Translations under genes and position numbers: made by a program
Part shown: piece by piece, positions 14,302 to 24,769 of the stretch
Numbering within the stretch: position 1 is the stretch's first letter
Layout of the letters: the number at the start of each line of letters is the position of its first letter
Assembly: GCA_037179385.1 (NCBI GenBank)
Contig: CM074185.1
Coordinates: 12,408,866-12,472,865, forward strand
Length of the DNA: 64,000 bases
Reading direction: 5' to 3'
Origin: Holothuria scabra
Taxonomy: Eukaryota > Echinodermata > Holothuroidea > Aspidochirotida > Holothuriidae
Notes under the pieces: model-generated
What the model saw: only the letters and a program-made list of their open reading frames with translations
What the model was told of the DNA's origin: nothing
Databases searched by the model: none

Positions 14302-17064
14302 GTAGTCAGCTTAATATCAGAGAGACTGCTTGACTAATTAACCCCGTATTCGAAGAACTCATGAAAGTTACATGTAAATACATTCAATTCCAATTATTTA
14401 ACGTTCGTTTGATCGACGCAGCAAACCGTTCTTTAGAGTTGTTTTTAGCAATTTTCACGTTTTCACCGGTAACATAACGTACCCATGGCACCGCCTGTAC
14501 AACACTGATGCCGTACTCCAGGGGATCGGTTATCGAATTCTTTTCAAAATGAAAAAAAGATGTTAAACTGAGCTGATATCTTCGGGATCTGAAATTTGGG
14601 CAGGATCTGAACAATTCAGTCAGGCAAACCATTTTAGTTTTAAGTAAAACAAATGACATGTCTTTCAATTACACAAAAGCACTCATCCAATTCATTCACA
14701 CATTTGGCAGGAAAAGTAGATAGAGTCATAGTCGGCATGACAAATACTCTAAGAAGAAGGAAGATTACAAACGCTTGCTTCATTTTAGGGAAACCTATGA
14801 AAGAACAATGTCAGCCCCACTCCATAGTTTGGCGGGCCACTCTTTGCCCGAATTAATAGAATATTTGAGCAAAAGTGAAACAAAAGAGCAGAGTTTTCAA
14901 TTTCCCGATTACGGGTAGTCGGGGAAAGGGGTTCATGTCATGCATATGTCTAGTAAATGCTTTCAAAGATTTGTCCGAAAAGTGTAGTACTGTAGAAGCC
15001 TGCATTTGATCTATTAAAGTGTACCAAAAGTCAAACAATTTAATAATATAATTTCAACAGAATAAAAAGTGAATTGTAACAGTTTCAACTCCCATTTTCA
15101 TAGGACATTCTTGAGCCGAAATATAAAATGTTGAAATTTATTCACTTTAAACAATTTAGTACATTGCGCAATAAATTGTGACATTTTTGTTGTTCAACTC
15201 AAATTACCTGAAGGACAACACTTGACCAACCTCACCGCCCTCGGACCATTTACATCATTGGTGTGTCATGTACGGCTCCATTCTAGACTGGATGAATAGA
15301 ACAGAGGTACTGCACATGTTCGCAGCCAATAAGCTTTCGACGAATACTTTTTCCGAAGTCATCCCGGCCCTCTGGCAAAGAGCCTTTAGGCGAAACTTTT
15401 GATGAAAACTTAAATTCTATGGCGTTTTTGTGTGGGCCACGTAATAGACCTAGTCCCAAACTTTGAAGGCCTGCACAAAATGACCTGATCGATATTACAC
15501 TTATAGGGATGATTATTTTAATTCTAATTATTTTTAATGTAAATAATGTGTCGTTCTCAAAATAACCCATTTAGAATCACATTTCAACATTTATTAAACA
15601 AGTTGGTAACACTTTTTGAGAACGAATCTCTTTCAATCATTTCAAAAATTAGTAACAAGTAAGATATTCCCTAATAAATAATGGAACAATCTCCTTAATG
15701 CAAATCAGCCAGATCTGAGACATGATCCCAGAAAATGTTTCATTTATAAAATGAAATAAACCCAGACGGATGTATAAAATTAACATTGAGTAAATTTACA
15801 GTTACCTCAGTGGGTTTAACTGTCCTCAATGCAAATTGTCCTACAGTACGTACCGTACAATAAACTTCACTTCCAGATTGCCTACAAACCAGAAATATTG
15901 TGACGTTCTTGTGACGTTTCTTTGACATAAGCCTACATTTGGAACGAAAATGTGAAATATTAAGAAGAAACATCAATCGTAGAGGGAAATCTTGTCAAGA
16001 ATCAAGGAAAAATAATTAAAAACTTTATCTACGAATATTTGATAAACATAATTCCTCTCTGCCAGCACTACATCTGGCTGAAATTTGTACTTTGAAAATT
16101 CCACTCTAATGTGTGATAAATGCAGATGTTCAAGCTGTATAAGACATCCTCTACTCTACCCTGTGCGGCACGTTGACGCCAATCCGGACGGTAGTGTTCA
16201 CACATGGTCCTACTCTGATTGCACTGGGAGGCGAGTAGTGTTCCTCCCCAATGTATCGCCGGTCCTTGAGGGGAGTCCCGAGGAAAGATTGCAGTCGTAT
16301 ACAAAGCACGCTGAGCGTCACTGTATGCAGAAGGGTACTAGAGAGGCGCCTGAGTTGGTTCTCTGTTGTAGTTGACAGGATACATAACCGGCCAGAGACC
16401 TTGAACGCTTGGCTTCAATCTTTTGTTTTTCATCTCTTTGTTTGTTTAATTATTTATTTATTTATTTTTTTTTTTTTTTTTTGGTGAAGCGCCACCTTTT
16501 ATAAAATCTGAAAACTCAAGAAGCACGATAAGGACGAAGCATACCCCCATTAATTCCTCCATTGACTTACACACTAAATGCAAAAAGTAAACGGGCCTCT
16601 AAAAGCTTGCCAAAGTTTTCGTCAGGTGCAAGCTTCCACTCATATGAAAGCTGACAAGTTAGCCATTCATGGCATTTTCAATTTTCTATATCATGACCGT
16701 GAAGATTTTTAACTATTTCAATTTCCCTTTTCCGAGCCTTGTTTTTCACTAAAAGCTTGATATGCCTCCGCCAGCTTTTAAAGCCCATAATTTCTACACA
16801 ATTGCTTCAATTAAGCCCCGTTTTCACCAATGATATTTCATTTAATATACTTTTATAAAATAAGTAAAACAACCCATCCTATTCCATATCGTATTAAAAA
16901 GTGCTCCTTTTAAGGACTCTATTTGAGGGCGAACAAACGGACGCTTTAATACACGTGCTAAATGGGTCATCCTCTCATAAGAGAGAGAGAAAAAAAACAA
17001 GAACACCCCCAGTTTGAAATGAAAACTTTTTAAGACAGTCTTAACTGATGGTGCTTTGATTTCT
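14302..17064. repeat. Tandem array unit 5, truncated edge copy
   Basis: Last and most divergent copy. It follows the unit for about 2.76 kb and stops inside GATTTCTA at about 17064, so the last ~0.8 kb is missing. It has private changes (AATTAACATTG near 15778, a GTAA insertion near 14952, TATTTATTTATT before the poly-T near 16455). Extra divergence at the edge is expected when conversion or unequal exchange homogenises internal copies more often. Confidence 0.93.
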
Positions 17065-17121
17065 ATTTTTTTTTTTTTTTTGGTAAAGCGCCACCTTTTA
17101 TTAAATCTGAAAACTCAAGAT
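17065..17121 (-). repeat. Poly-T/GGTAAAGCGCCACC module at the array edge
   Basis: About 52 bases match the module inside each unit (2150-2200): a T run, GGTGAAGCGCCACC, then TAAATCTGAAAACTCAAGA. Homology ends on both sides of the module. Read on the minus strand it ends in poly-A, like a short retroposon tail, and it sits exactly at the break in unit 5. Confidence 0.6.
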
Positions 17122-17690
17122 CTTGTGCATTACACGGTTACTGCTTAGTATTCGCAATAGCATCTTCACCAACCAGCTCATACAGTAAAGACGGCTGACG
17201 CGCTCGTAGTGGGGATGCGCTTGTTGTGGTCTGTCCATACATGTTCATAGCTGTTCTTTATAGCGCCCGAACCGCGTCTTTCTTGCACAAAAACAGAACT
17301 ATTTTTACCCGCGCGCATATGCACGCGAACATTTTGGGCAATGATTTGCTCCGAATTCCCACCATGGTCCGCGCCTTTCGCTCTGTATGTTGGACTCTTT
17401 ATTGTGATGCAATCGTTTTCATGAGGTTGCCAGGATAAGATAACTAAACTTTACCGAGCGTTACATTAGTTCCACATCTAGATGCGCGCCGTAGGGCGGG
17501 GTTTGTGCCGCTAACCGGGCCATTAAAGTCAGGTGTGCTGTTGCGGCATTTTTCGAAATTGAATTTCGAACGCAGTTTTCCTTCGAATATCATTTATGCC
17601 GAATTGTACGGGTTTTAATGGGGTGTGAGATGATATTTGTACAATTCTGTATCAAATCTTGCAATTCACAAAGTTTTTATGCCGTGTCAC
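17122..17690. other. Unannotated sequence
   Basis: Non-repetitive by eye, with several GCGCG-containing stretches. No gene, RNA or mobile-element signature was seen. Confidence 0.4.
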
Positions 17691-17735
17691 GCCCTCTTTA
17701 ACCTTTGACAATCTGTTAGGTGAACTATGTCCTTG

Positions 17736-17749
17736 GTTGCCATGACAAC
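17736..17749 (+). promoter_or_regulatory. X-box-like motif (RFX type), one mismatch
   Basis: GTTGCCATGACAAC fits the RFX consensus GTNRCC-N(0-3)-RGYAAC apart from one base. It sits directly after CCTTG, as at 17883 and 18217. Occupancy is inference only. Confidence 0.3.
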
Positions 17750-17882
17750 CACACATATCGGGACAACTTATCATGCCTAGGCTATTACACTTAAATTTTC
17801 AGACTCGTGGGATGCTTCCGTTAAGAGTTAAAGTGAATAAAAAAAAGGTATTTGACCCCCTGTCACGAAACCTTTGACCTTG

Positions 17883-17896
17883 GTTGCCATGGAAAC
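17883..17896 (+). promoter_or_regulatory. X-box-like motif next to a TGACC half site
   Basis: GTTGCCATGGAAAC follows CCTTTGACCTTG immediately, the same arrangement as in the other subunits. One base departs from the palindrome. Confidence 0.3.
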
Positions 17897-18014
17897 TACT
17901 TATTTTGGTAGAACTAGTCTACCCTATTATACTTGTGAAGTTTCATGTAAAATGAAGGTTTTCTTTTGAAGTTTTAGTACGAAATAGAAAAGAAAAGTGT
18001 TTTCTTGCAAAATG

Positions 18015-18027
18015 TGACCTTTGACCT
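18015..18027 (-). promoter_or_regulatory. DR1 nuclear-receptor-type motif
   Basis: TGACCTTTGACCT is the reverse complement of AGGTCAAAGGTCA, the DR1 element bound by HNF4/RXR/COUP-TF family receptors. Use as a site here is unproven. Confidence 0.3.
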
Positions 18028-18216
18028 CTGATCTTTGACTTTTACTTCCGAGGGTCTGGGAGACATAAGTTCCCACCCTGGGGTACGCACCTACCAAGTT
18101 TGAAAAGAATCGGGCCAGCCCACTAGGAGGAGTTTAAAAGACAAAAACGTTGTTTTGCGAACAAATTATCGCTTGAAAATTTTTTGTTCCATTCTACCAC
18201 TTGACCGTTGACCTCT

Positions 18217-18230
18217 GTTGCTATGGCAAC
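18217..18230 (+). promoter_or_regulatory. X-box-like motif
   Basis: GTTGCTATGGCAAC follows TTGACCGTTGACCTCT. It is a near-perfect palindrome. Confidence 0.3.
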
Positions 18231-18333
18231 CAAATATTTTGGTAGGTCGCACCGTCTCGATATGGGTGAAGTTTCGTGTCAGGAGGACTTTTACTTTTGG
18301 AAATATAGCAAAAAATATCGATTTCACTGAATT

Positions 18334-18346
18334 TGACCTTTGACCC
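18334..18346 (-). promoter_or_regulatory. DR1-type motif
   Basis: TGACCTTTGACCC is a near-perfect DR1, followed within 5 bases by CCTTTGACCT. Confidence 0.3.
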
Positions 18347-18451
18347 GTAACCTTTGACCTTCACTTTCGGTTGTGTATTTAAATGCAATTGTTCCACCTA
18401 AGGAACCATCCTACCAAGTTTGAAGAAACAAGATATTAGGAAAACAAAATT

Positions 18452-18501
18452 GGACACACACACACACACACACACTCACCCACCAACACACACACACACG
18501 G
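18452..18501. repeat. (AC)n microsatellite, interrupted
   Basis: An AC run interrupted by TCACCCACCA, lying inside the X-box/DR1 repeat. Confidence 0.9.
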
Positions 18502-18599
18502 ACAGGTTTTGACCCCTCTCTCAGCCCTGGACCTTCAGCTACCCCGGGGTACCTCACCATGGGTTAGACCTCGAGACTAGTAACCTGGGAAAATTTACC

Positions 18600-18613
18600 G
18601 TTACCATGGTAAC
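18600..18613 (+). promoter_or_regulatory. Perfect X-box palindrome
   Basis: GTTACCATGGTAAC is a perfect 14-base palindrome matching the RFX consensus. Confidence 0.35.
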
Positions 18614-18724
18614 CATTGCGAATTTAGCTGGCATTGCCATATATAGCCCCATAGGCAAAGTGACTACAATATCTCATCCTCCTCACGGAGCGATGAGATA
18701 AAAATCATGGCCATCCATCCAGTA

Positions 18725-18813
18725 ACTTCAGTCCTTTACGTTTTTCATGTTTAGGCCTCCCCGAAAAATTGCCGTCCTTCCCCGACGGGGGAAGAGATAG
18801 GAGAAGGTACATA
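18725..18813 (-). mobile_element. Inverted fragment of the CAGGGGTGGCGCCAG hAT-like element
   Basis: On the minus strand this matches the block at 27740-27815 (GGAAGGACGGCAATTTCC... GGGGAGGCCTAAA... AAAGGACTGAAG). It is a ~90-base relic of the same family in opposite orientation. Confidence 0.6.
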
Positions 18814-18827
18814 GATTGGGTTTAACA

Positions 18828-19260
18828 CAGTGGCGTAGCCAGAATGGGATTTTGGGGGGGGGGGCGGCAAGGTAACAAGTGGGGCAGAGGCGTAGCTAGG
18901 ATATTTTCCAGGGGGACAATTCATGAAATTTCCCCAAAACTTTTCCCGGTCAGTGTGTGTGTATTTCATATTAAATATGCAAATTACAAGTATAAGAACA
19001 TTACCATGTCATTATGTAATATTATCTGTATTTTAATCTTAAAGTATAACATAGAGCACCTGGAAATAACAACTCTTAGGACATATATTTATTTTGTTCA
19101 ACAATATCTGTTTTATTTGTGTGTACTAAAACAGTGGCGTACGCAGGATTTCTCCGAAGGAGGGGCATGCAATTTGTTGAGTGATCGCCAGTCTGGGGGG
19201 AGGGGGAATCCACCCCCTTTGAAAACTTTTGGAGTTTTTAAGGGGCCAAGATGAAAAATG
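18828..19260 (+). mobile_element. Stacked hAT-type 5' ends (CAGTGGCGTA family)
   Basis: Three candidate element starts occur: CAGTGGCGTAGCCAGAATGG at 18828, CAGAGGCGTAGCTAGGAT at 18885 and CAGTGGCGTACGCAGGATTT at 19132. The first is nearly identical to the left end of the complete element at 34653. Matching right ends were not found nearby, so these are nested or truncated copies. Confidence 0.5.
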
Positions 19261-20019
19261 GTGCAAGATTTTCGACTTTGACAAAAACAGTGTTAAAATT
19301 TGAATTGTGGTGGTTCATGGGGATACATCTGAAACTTTTGTGTCTTTACATGCATTCTTATGTCATTTGCGTAAAACTTGTCATTAAGTTTGCACACCTT
19401 TAGGAGTCAAAATAAATGAGCATCGATCGGTATAACCTGAGAAAGGAAACATTTTAGTTTGCGGTTTTTCTAGGCCACAAAACGTTATTCTGCCATAAAG
19501 ATTATCTAAGCGGAGCGCCACCATTGGTTGGCGCGGAGCGTAGAGAAAATTTCGAAAAATTCGACCCCTCAGATGGCCGCAAACAGCATTTTCCAGACTT
19601 ATACGAAGAATTGTCGTTTGCAATAAATGCTCACTTCAAAATATGTTCCAAAATGCAAAGTGATCAGATAGTTAAGAACTTTTTTTACTCCAAAATGTAA
19701 TTTTGCCCAAAAGACTGATCGAAGTGCCACCATTAGTTGCGGCGGGGCGTAGAGAAAATTTCGAAAAATTAGACCCCTCAGATGGCCAAAAATTGCATAT
19801 TCATGCTTGTAAAGAGAATCTAAACATACAGTCCTTTTTAACCTTTTGTTTGCAATATGAAAAAAAAAATCAGGAAAATGCTAAGTGATCAGAAAAATAA
19901 CAAAAAAAAATGTAATATTACCATACGGCCTATACTTAAGTGTCTTTATTCTTTCGGGGAAACTATACAACGAATGGAAAATATGAAAACGCCTCTCTAT
20001 TGTGACTCTTGGCTAAATT
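19261..20019 (+). mobile_element. Interior of hAT-like relic with duplicated GCGGAGCGCCACC block
   Basis: Two copies of a block (about 19505-19575 and 19722-19790) contain GCGC-rich GAGCGCCACC...GTTG(G)CGCGGAGCGTA, then GAAAATTTCG and CCCCTCAGATGGCC. The same block occurs twice at 34745 and 35085 inside the complete element. No transposase frame is seen. Confidence 0.45.
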
Positions 20020-20110
20020 GGAAACTGGGAAAAGGCCGTGGTCGGCTCGACTTATGGCCCAGTTGGAAACTGGGCCATAAAACTCCATCTAATTAACTAG
20101 CTAACTAACT
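20020..20110 (+). mobile_element. 3' fragment of tRNA-derived SINE
   Basis: Matches the 3' tail of the SINEs at 45603 and 47432: GGCTCGACTT, then AAACTGGGC, TAAAACTCCA and a CTAACTAA-rich end. The tRNA-like head is missing. Confidence 0.6.
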
Positions 20111-20530
20111 GGGTTAAATTAAAGATCCGCTGAATAGATGAAATCGTCTGTGACTGATTGAATTCCCATCTGTTAATGATTTTACCCCTAACATCTCTTA
20201 CGTGATAAATGGCAAGTTGCTTCTCACCGCACCTGAACACCCTCCACGCCCCTGTCCCCGTCTTGTACGTCAACGTCTCTGCCAGTCAAGGAAGGAGTCT
20301 ATGGGGTGGGCCCTCCCTCTTAAAAAAAACTTAAAAAGGTAGGAGTTCTTATGCAATCGGGTCCACTAGTGGGATACAGAGGCTACCTTTTGAAGGAAAA
20401 AATTGAATTTGACGGAATTTGCCTGTTTGTAAGAATTTCAAAAATTGGCACCACTGAGGGGCCTTGCAGTACGGTGGCCGAGAGGGGCCAAGCAAATAAT
20501 GTGGATTTTTTTTTGATTTGCATCTTAATT
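20111..20530. other. Unannotated sequence
   Basis: No gene or clear repeat was recognised. It runs into the minisatellite. Confidence 0.3.
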
Positions 20531-20678
20531 ATCTCGGAATTCTGACTTAGTATCTCGGAATTCTGAGATAATATCTCGGAATTCTGAGATAGTACCTCAC
20601 AATTTTGACTTAGAAACTCGGAATTCTGAGATTGTATCTCGGAATTTTGACTTAGTATCTCGGAATTCTGGGATCATA
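20531..20678. repeat. Minisatellite A, ~21-bp unit with EcoRI palindrome
   Basis: About seven ~21-bp units of the form TATCTCGGAATTCTGACTTAG / TATCTCGGAATTCTGAGATAG. Each unit is built around GAATTC, and many are themselves near-palindromic. Confidence 0.9.
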
Positions 20679-21305
20679 TCGAAAATTTATGTACAAAAAC
20701 GATCATTTGCTCATTCTATATCAAATTTTTTTGTAATGTTCTAATTAAGGTAAGCTAAATCGGTTATGCCTTGGAATGATATGCCAAGGTGAGAGGAACT
20801 CATGAAATGCCGATTTTCATTTGAAATACATGATTTTTGACGTTTTCAAAATTTCGTGACGTCATAATTTCGGGATTTCCCCAAAATAATGGGCCATTTT
20901 ATGCCATTACTTCACGCATTTTACGACAAAAATATAGATCCAAATGAAACCAATTCTTCTCCTCCTGTTACCTGTGACATGCAGCTTCCAGAAACGAGTT
21001 TAGCCGTGTCAATATATTTGTGGCTAGAAGTGTTAATCCTTTAAAGTATGTGAAATTGGGATGAAAAATGCTTTTCGCCCATAGACATCAAATCCCATAA
21101 ATTAATGATTTACGACCAAAGTATGGGGTGTACCCAGTCAAAAAGCATACAATAGATGTGCAATAGTATGAACATCACAAATCCAATTTAGCCAGACCTT
21201 AAAACACAACCCCGAATATTACATAAAGCGAAAACCCTAAAAATGCCAAATGCGCCCGCACATTGTAACGCATTTGGGAGGCTTATGATCGAAACTTTTC
21301 GATAT
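20679..21305. other. Spacer between two related minisatellites
   Basis: About 630 bases with no open frame or known motif, flanked by arrays of the same 21-bp unit. It may be the interior of one element bounded by them. Confidence 0.35.
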
Positions 21306-21476
21306 GAGTATTTCGGAATTCTGACTTAGTATCTCGGAATTCTGAGATAGTATCTCGGAATTTTGACTTAGTAACTCGGAATTCTGACTTAATAACTCGG
21401 AATTTTGACTTAGTATTTCGGAATTCTGAGATAGTATCTCAGAATTTTGACTTAGTAACTCGGAATTCTGAGATAG
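21306..21476. repeat. Minisatellite B, same ~21-bp unit
   Basis: About eight units of the same GGAATTCTGACTTAGTATCTC type as at 20531-20678. Confidence 0.9.
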
Positions 21477-21574
21477 ACAACGTTAGACAACGCGCACAAA
21501 CGTGCGTACAGCATGCAGCTTGAGCACAGACGATCGACAGATAACAGTTACAAAAAGTTGTGGTTCGTGAAGAG

Positions 21575-22082
21575 CAGGCACGTAGCCACGGGGGGCAAAG
21601 GGGGGCACGTCCCCCCCCCCCCAAAAAAAAAAAAAATCAATAAAAGGTCTTGCACTGAAGGAGAAAAAAAATTTATCCCCATTAAATCACCACAACTTCA
21701 AAATACCTAGACTGAATTCTGTCAAAATATCTCCGACTTTCGAACAAAACACACTTTAACTCGGGTAAGGAGCGTATGAACGGCGTACACAACTATTACT
21801 GTCAATTATTAGTCATGGATGGCGCGTGGAGATCCCTTCCCTGAAGGTCGAGGCGGTTTCGCTTAGTATTGTTTCGAGCCTAATTTCGCACGTCAATGTA
21901 TCATTCAGCTGTCATATAAGTTCTTACGTGAGAGTAATGTACATTTTACCTGGTTTCTGGGCAGGCGTTGTAGGCAGTGCAAAAAGAGAGACTTCAGGCA
22001 CAAAATAATTTAATGAAGTCATCACAAAAATTTATTCCTTAAGAACAGCTTTAGGAAAAAGTGTCTGGAATTACCGTATACC

Positions 22083-22116
<34 letters not shown>

Positions 22117-22652
22117 AAGAACGCAGTTAAATACAAGTAAAATCAACGTGTTTCTGATTTAGGAGTTATTTATGTGTCCGGGGAACGGAGTAAGCAAAGG
22201 CAGATCAACCCAGTTGAAGTTGTTACGAAATTTTCTAACCGAGAAAAAAGAACCAGAATCAAACTCTTTTAGGCAAGAAAATACTTGATAAAGCTACAGG
22301 AAAGATTGATATTCGTGATTTGTTTAAGTTAACTTTGACATCACCAATTAGCCTTGACAACCTCGTTGCCAACTTGTTTTTTTTATAATATCCATATTTT
22401 TCTATTTCATTTTCACTTTTAGTGTAAAAAGGGTCAAAGTTTTGTTATGAGACCAGCTTTTTCGGAGTACAAATATATCAAAGAAAAATGCAAAATTTCG
22501 CACCATTTTGCATCTAGAGTCCTCGAAAAAGGCAAAAAAATTTCAAAGGGGAGGGGGACACCCCCTCCCTTAAGACCCCTCCCCCAGGCCGGCGAAACTC
22601 CAATACTGATGTGCCCCCCCCCCCCAAGTTGATTATTCTGGCTACGGGCCTG
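21575..22652. mobile_element. Non-autonomous hAT-type element, 1078 bp, with TSD
   Basis: The left end CAGGCACGTAGCCACGG and the right end (read inward) CAGGCCCGTAGCCAGAA form terminal inverted repeats. Flanks GTGAAGAG (21567-21574) and GTGAATAG (22653-22660) match at 7 of 8 bases and fit the hAT target pattern nTnnnnAn. The interior holds a poly-A run (about 22086-22115) and no transposase. G- and C-runs sit just inside the ends. Confidence 0.75.
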
Positions 22653-22871
22653 GTGAATAGTGAAGACTGGGTCAGACTCAGAACTCTGGTAAAACGTTAG
22701 CACTAAAAGTTGTTTTCTCCATTCAATTCTTGCCAAAGAACTAAAGCCTTACGTTAGGCCTAAAGCGAACTCCTTTTTTGTTATGCTTGCCTATTGGCTG
22801 GCATATCGATCCCAAGACATCAGCCAGCGTGCATTGTACATAAGGCCTAGGGGCCTGGGCCTAGGCCTAAC

Positions 22872-23174
22872 TTAAAGGCCCAATTTTCTCATCCCAAACA
22901 GTACCAATTCTCCTAACATTCTTAATTGAGCCCCTCCCACAATTGTCTGAAATTCACCCTCATCCAGACACAATCTCATTTTATTGCTTCATGGTGAATA
23001 TAGAAAGCTTAATGTGTATAATCAAAACACTATTAGAAAAGTTCGTGCAGTGCAATATAAGTTTTGATACTCTGCATTGTTTGAATAGATCTTATTCAAA
23101 AAGCTGAACCAATTGAGAGTTTCTGTTACCCTACACTAGAAGTGTAGTTTTGGGTGAGAGGATTGTCCCTTTAA
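22872..23174. mobile_element. TTAA-flanked MITE, copy 1 (303 bp)
   Basis: TTAA at both outer ends. The left end AGGCCCAATTTTCTCATCCC pairs with the right end, which reads inward AGGGACAATCCTCTCACCC. TTAA target duplication suggests the piggyBac or Kolobok superfamily. There is no coding capacity. Confidence 0.75.
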
Positions 23175-24728
23175 CTTATCGTGCATAACCTGACTAACGT
23201 TGGGCTTAATTAGCCTGTGCTAGACCTAAAGGCTAAAGATAGGCACCAGACACGTGGCAACGTTAGTTATTGTACAGTAGAATTACAAATCACCCCTATA
23301 CATATGAGCAAAATCTCGGCATTTCAACATTAACTAGCAAACTGATGTAGGCTAGGCCTATGTGTATAGCATAGGTCATATTATTGCTTGTAAAGAAGCT
23401 ATAGTCTATCATTACAGGAGCCAGAATCACCTCATTGGGACGCCATGGCAACTCCGACCCATTCACAAATGTAATTCTGTCTTGCAGAGAAAACCCCCAA
23501 AATAAAAAAATGAGTTAGGCTATGACCAAAATTTCTGTTAGATGTAACTTTAGGCAAGGCCTAAGTTAAAGTAAGTAAAAAAAAAAACTTCAGGATGAAC
23601 CATTCGGATATTATCAATAAATTGTAGTTCAGCAGACTACAAAATTAGTAACAACAAGTGAATGTAATTTACAAGCCTGAAGCATACATGTTTGCATGTA
23701 CACTTTTTTTCTTTTTGGCTCTGTAGTACAACTTACCAACTGCTAGAGAGCCTATTTATTCTGACATACAACAAGTTCAAAATCATAAAATCCCATTCAG
23801 TGGCTTTCAGTTTTTAGACATTTTTTTTTATTTAGTTTATGTTGTCACGGTCATGAGTCATTATATCCCACACTTTGCTGTGGCGGTGCAATGGTGCATG
23901 TCTATGATTTCAAAATTTTAAAGTCCTAGTCCAAGAGCTTGTTTGCTCAAGAGATTTAAATAAAGATAACAATTACGGGCAGTGACGGAAAGAGCTGCAG
24001 AGCTAGGTGCTGCATCTGGCTAATGGGTGATCTAATGACATGACAGTGGTTTTCTGCAGCAGCCAAACTGGGGCATGCAGTAAAAGTCAGAGGTTAGGTG
24101 TATGGAAGAAAGGTATGTTTATAATCTTTTGGCCTATGTATTGAAAGTTTTCCACAAGGTCTGGGGAGGATACTCTCACCCTTGAAAGGAAAATGCAGTA
24201 AAAAGAAGCAAGTTTGATTTGTTTATGAGCTCTCATGACAGTTATGAAACTCTTAATTTTTAAAACCTTATACAGGAAAAATGAAAGATTTAGGGTAGTT
24301 TGTTACTTAGTTCAAGATTGGTTAGTCTTTTATACATGAATTTGCTCATGGCTGAAAAAAGACTTTTCAATGTAGGGTGATAATCAATTGGCACTATTGC
24401 TGTTTTACATGTGCATAGAACATACATAGAGACTGCAATATACCCTTCTACAGGCTCCTAAGTATATGGGCCTATTTAGCTGATGCTTAAAAGCAGTTTG
24501 ATCCGGGAGGAGTTATATAACCAGCCTCCCAGTTATGTAACTTATGATTCATTCACCATGTGGTATGGCCACCACTCTGGTTAAATCTGAAAAGACCTTA
24601 ACAAAGACTTTCCACCAATCTGCATGCTATGGTCACAAAATATTTTGAATCTTAAGAACTACTTCTGTTAAAAAATTATTAAAAGTGTAGGGGACCCCAG
24701 GCCTAAGCTGAGTTTTTATTTTTTCCAG
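23175..24728. other. Unannotated AT-rich sequence
   Basis: Contains AACGTTAG and AGGCCTA type runs. No exon with convincing frame and splice sites was seen. Confidence 0.4.
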
Positions 24729-24769
24729 GAGTGCTTCCAATTAAATCACACTCCTGTGAAAATTAGAAA
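24729..24769 (+). other. Weak exon-like segment
   Basis: A 41-base segment between TTTTTTCCAG and GTATGTG, open in one frame. It leaves two bases over and cannot join the exon-like block at 26203 in frame, which needs phase 0. Probably chance unless another exon lies between. Confidence 0.12.

Larger units (their letters stand above)
17691..18720. repeat. Interspersed repeat with X-box and DR1 motif subunits
   Basis: Several ~160-300 bp diverged subunits each join a 'CCTTTGACCT' motif to a 'GTTGCCATGGCAAC'-like palindrome, with recurring text such as CCTACCAAGTTTGAA and GTGAAGTTTC. It includes an AC microsatellite (about 18452-18501) and ends near a hairpin-capable TATCTCATC...GATGAGATA (about 18669-18700). 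It looks like an old interspersed repeat. I could not assign a transposon class. Confidence 0.6.

Noticed and set aside
1..17064. Array as a 5S rRNA, U-snRNA, histone or rDNA repeat
   Set aside because: I looked by eye for characteristic 5S, U1, U2, U4, U5, U6 and histone stem-loop sequences and found none. A covariance-model search would settle it.
18751..19254. Pro/Gly-rich frames around G and C homopolymers
   Set aside because: They come from the G/C runs just inside hAT-like ends, as do the frames at 21439, 22434, 36074 and 58515.
20531..21476. CRISPR-like array
   Set aside because: The repeats are contiguous 21-bp units without unique spacers, in a eukaryotic sequence.
24729..24769. 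Exon upstream of the 26203 block
   Set aside because: Splice sites look fair, but the phase cannot join 26203-26283 without a stop. Kept only as a weak segment.
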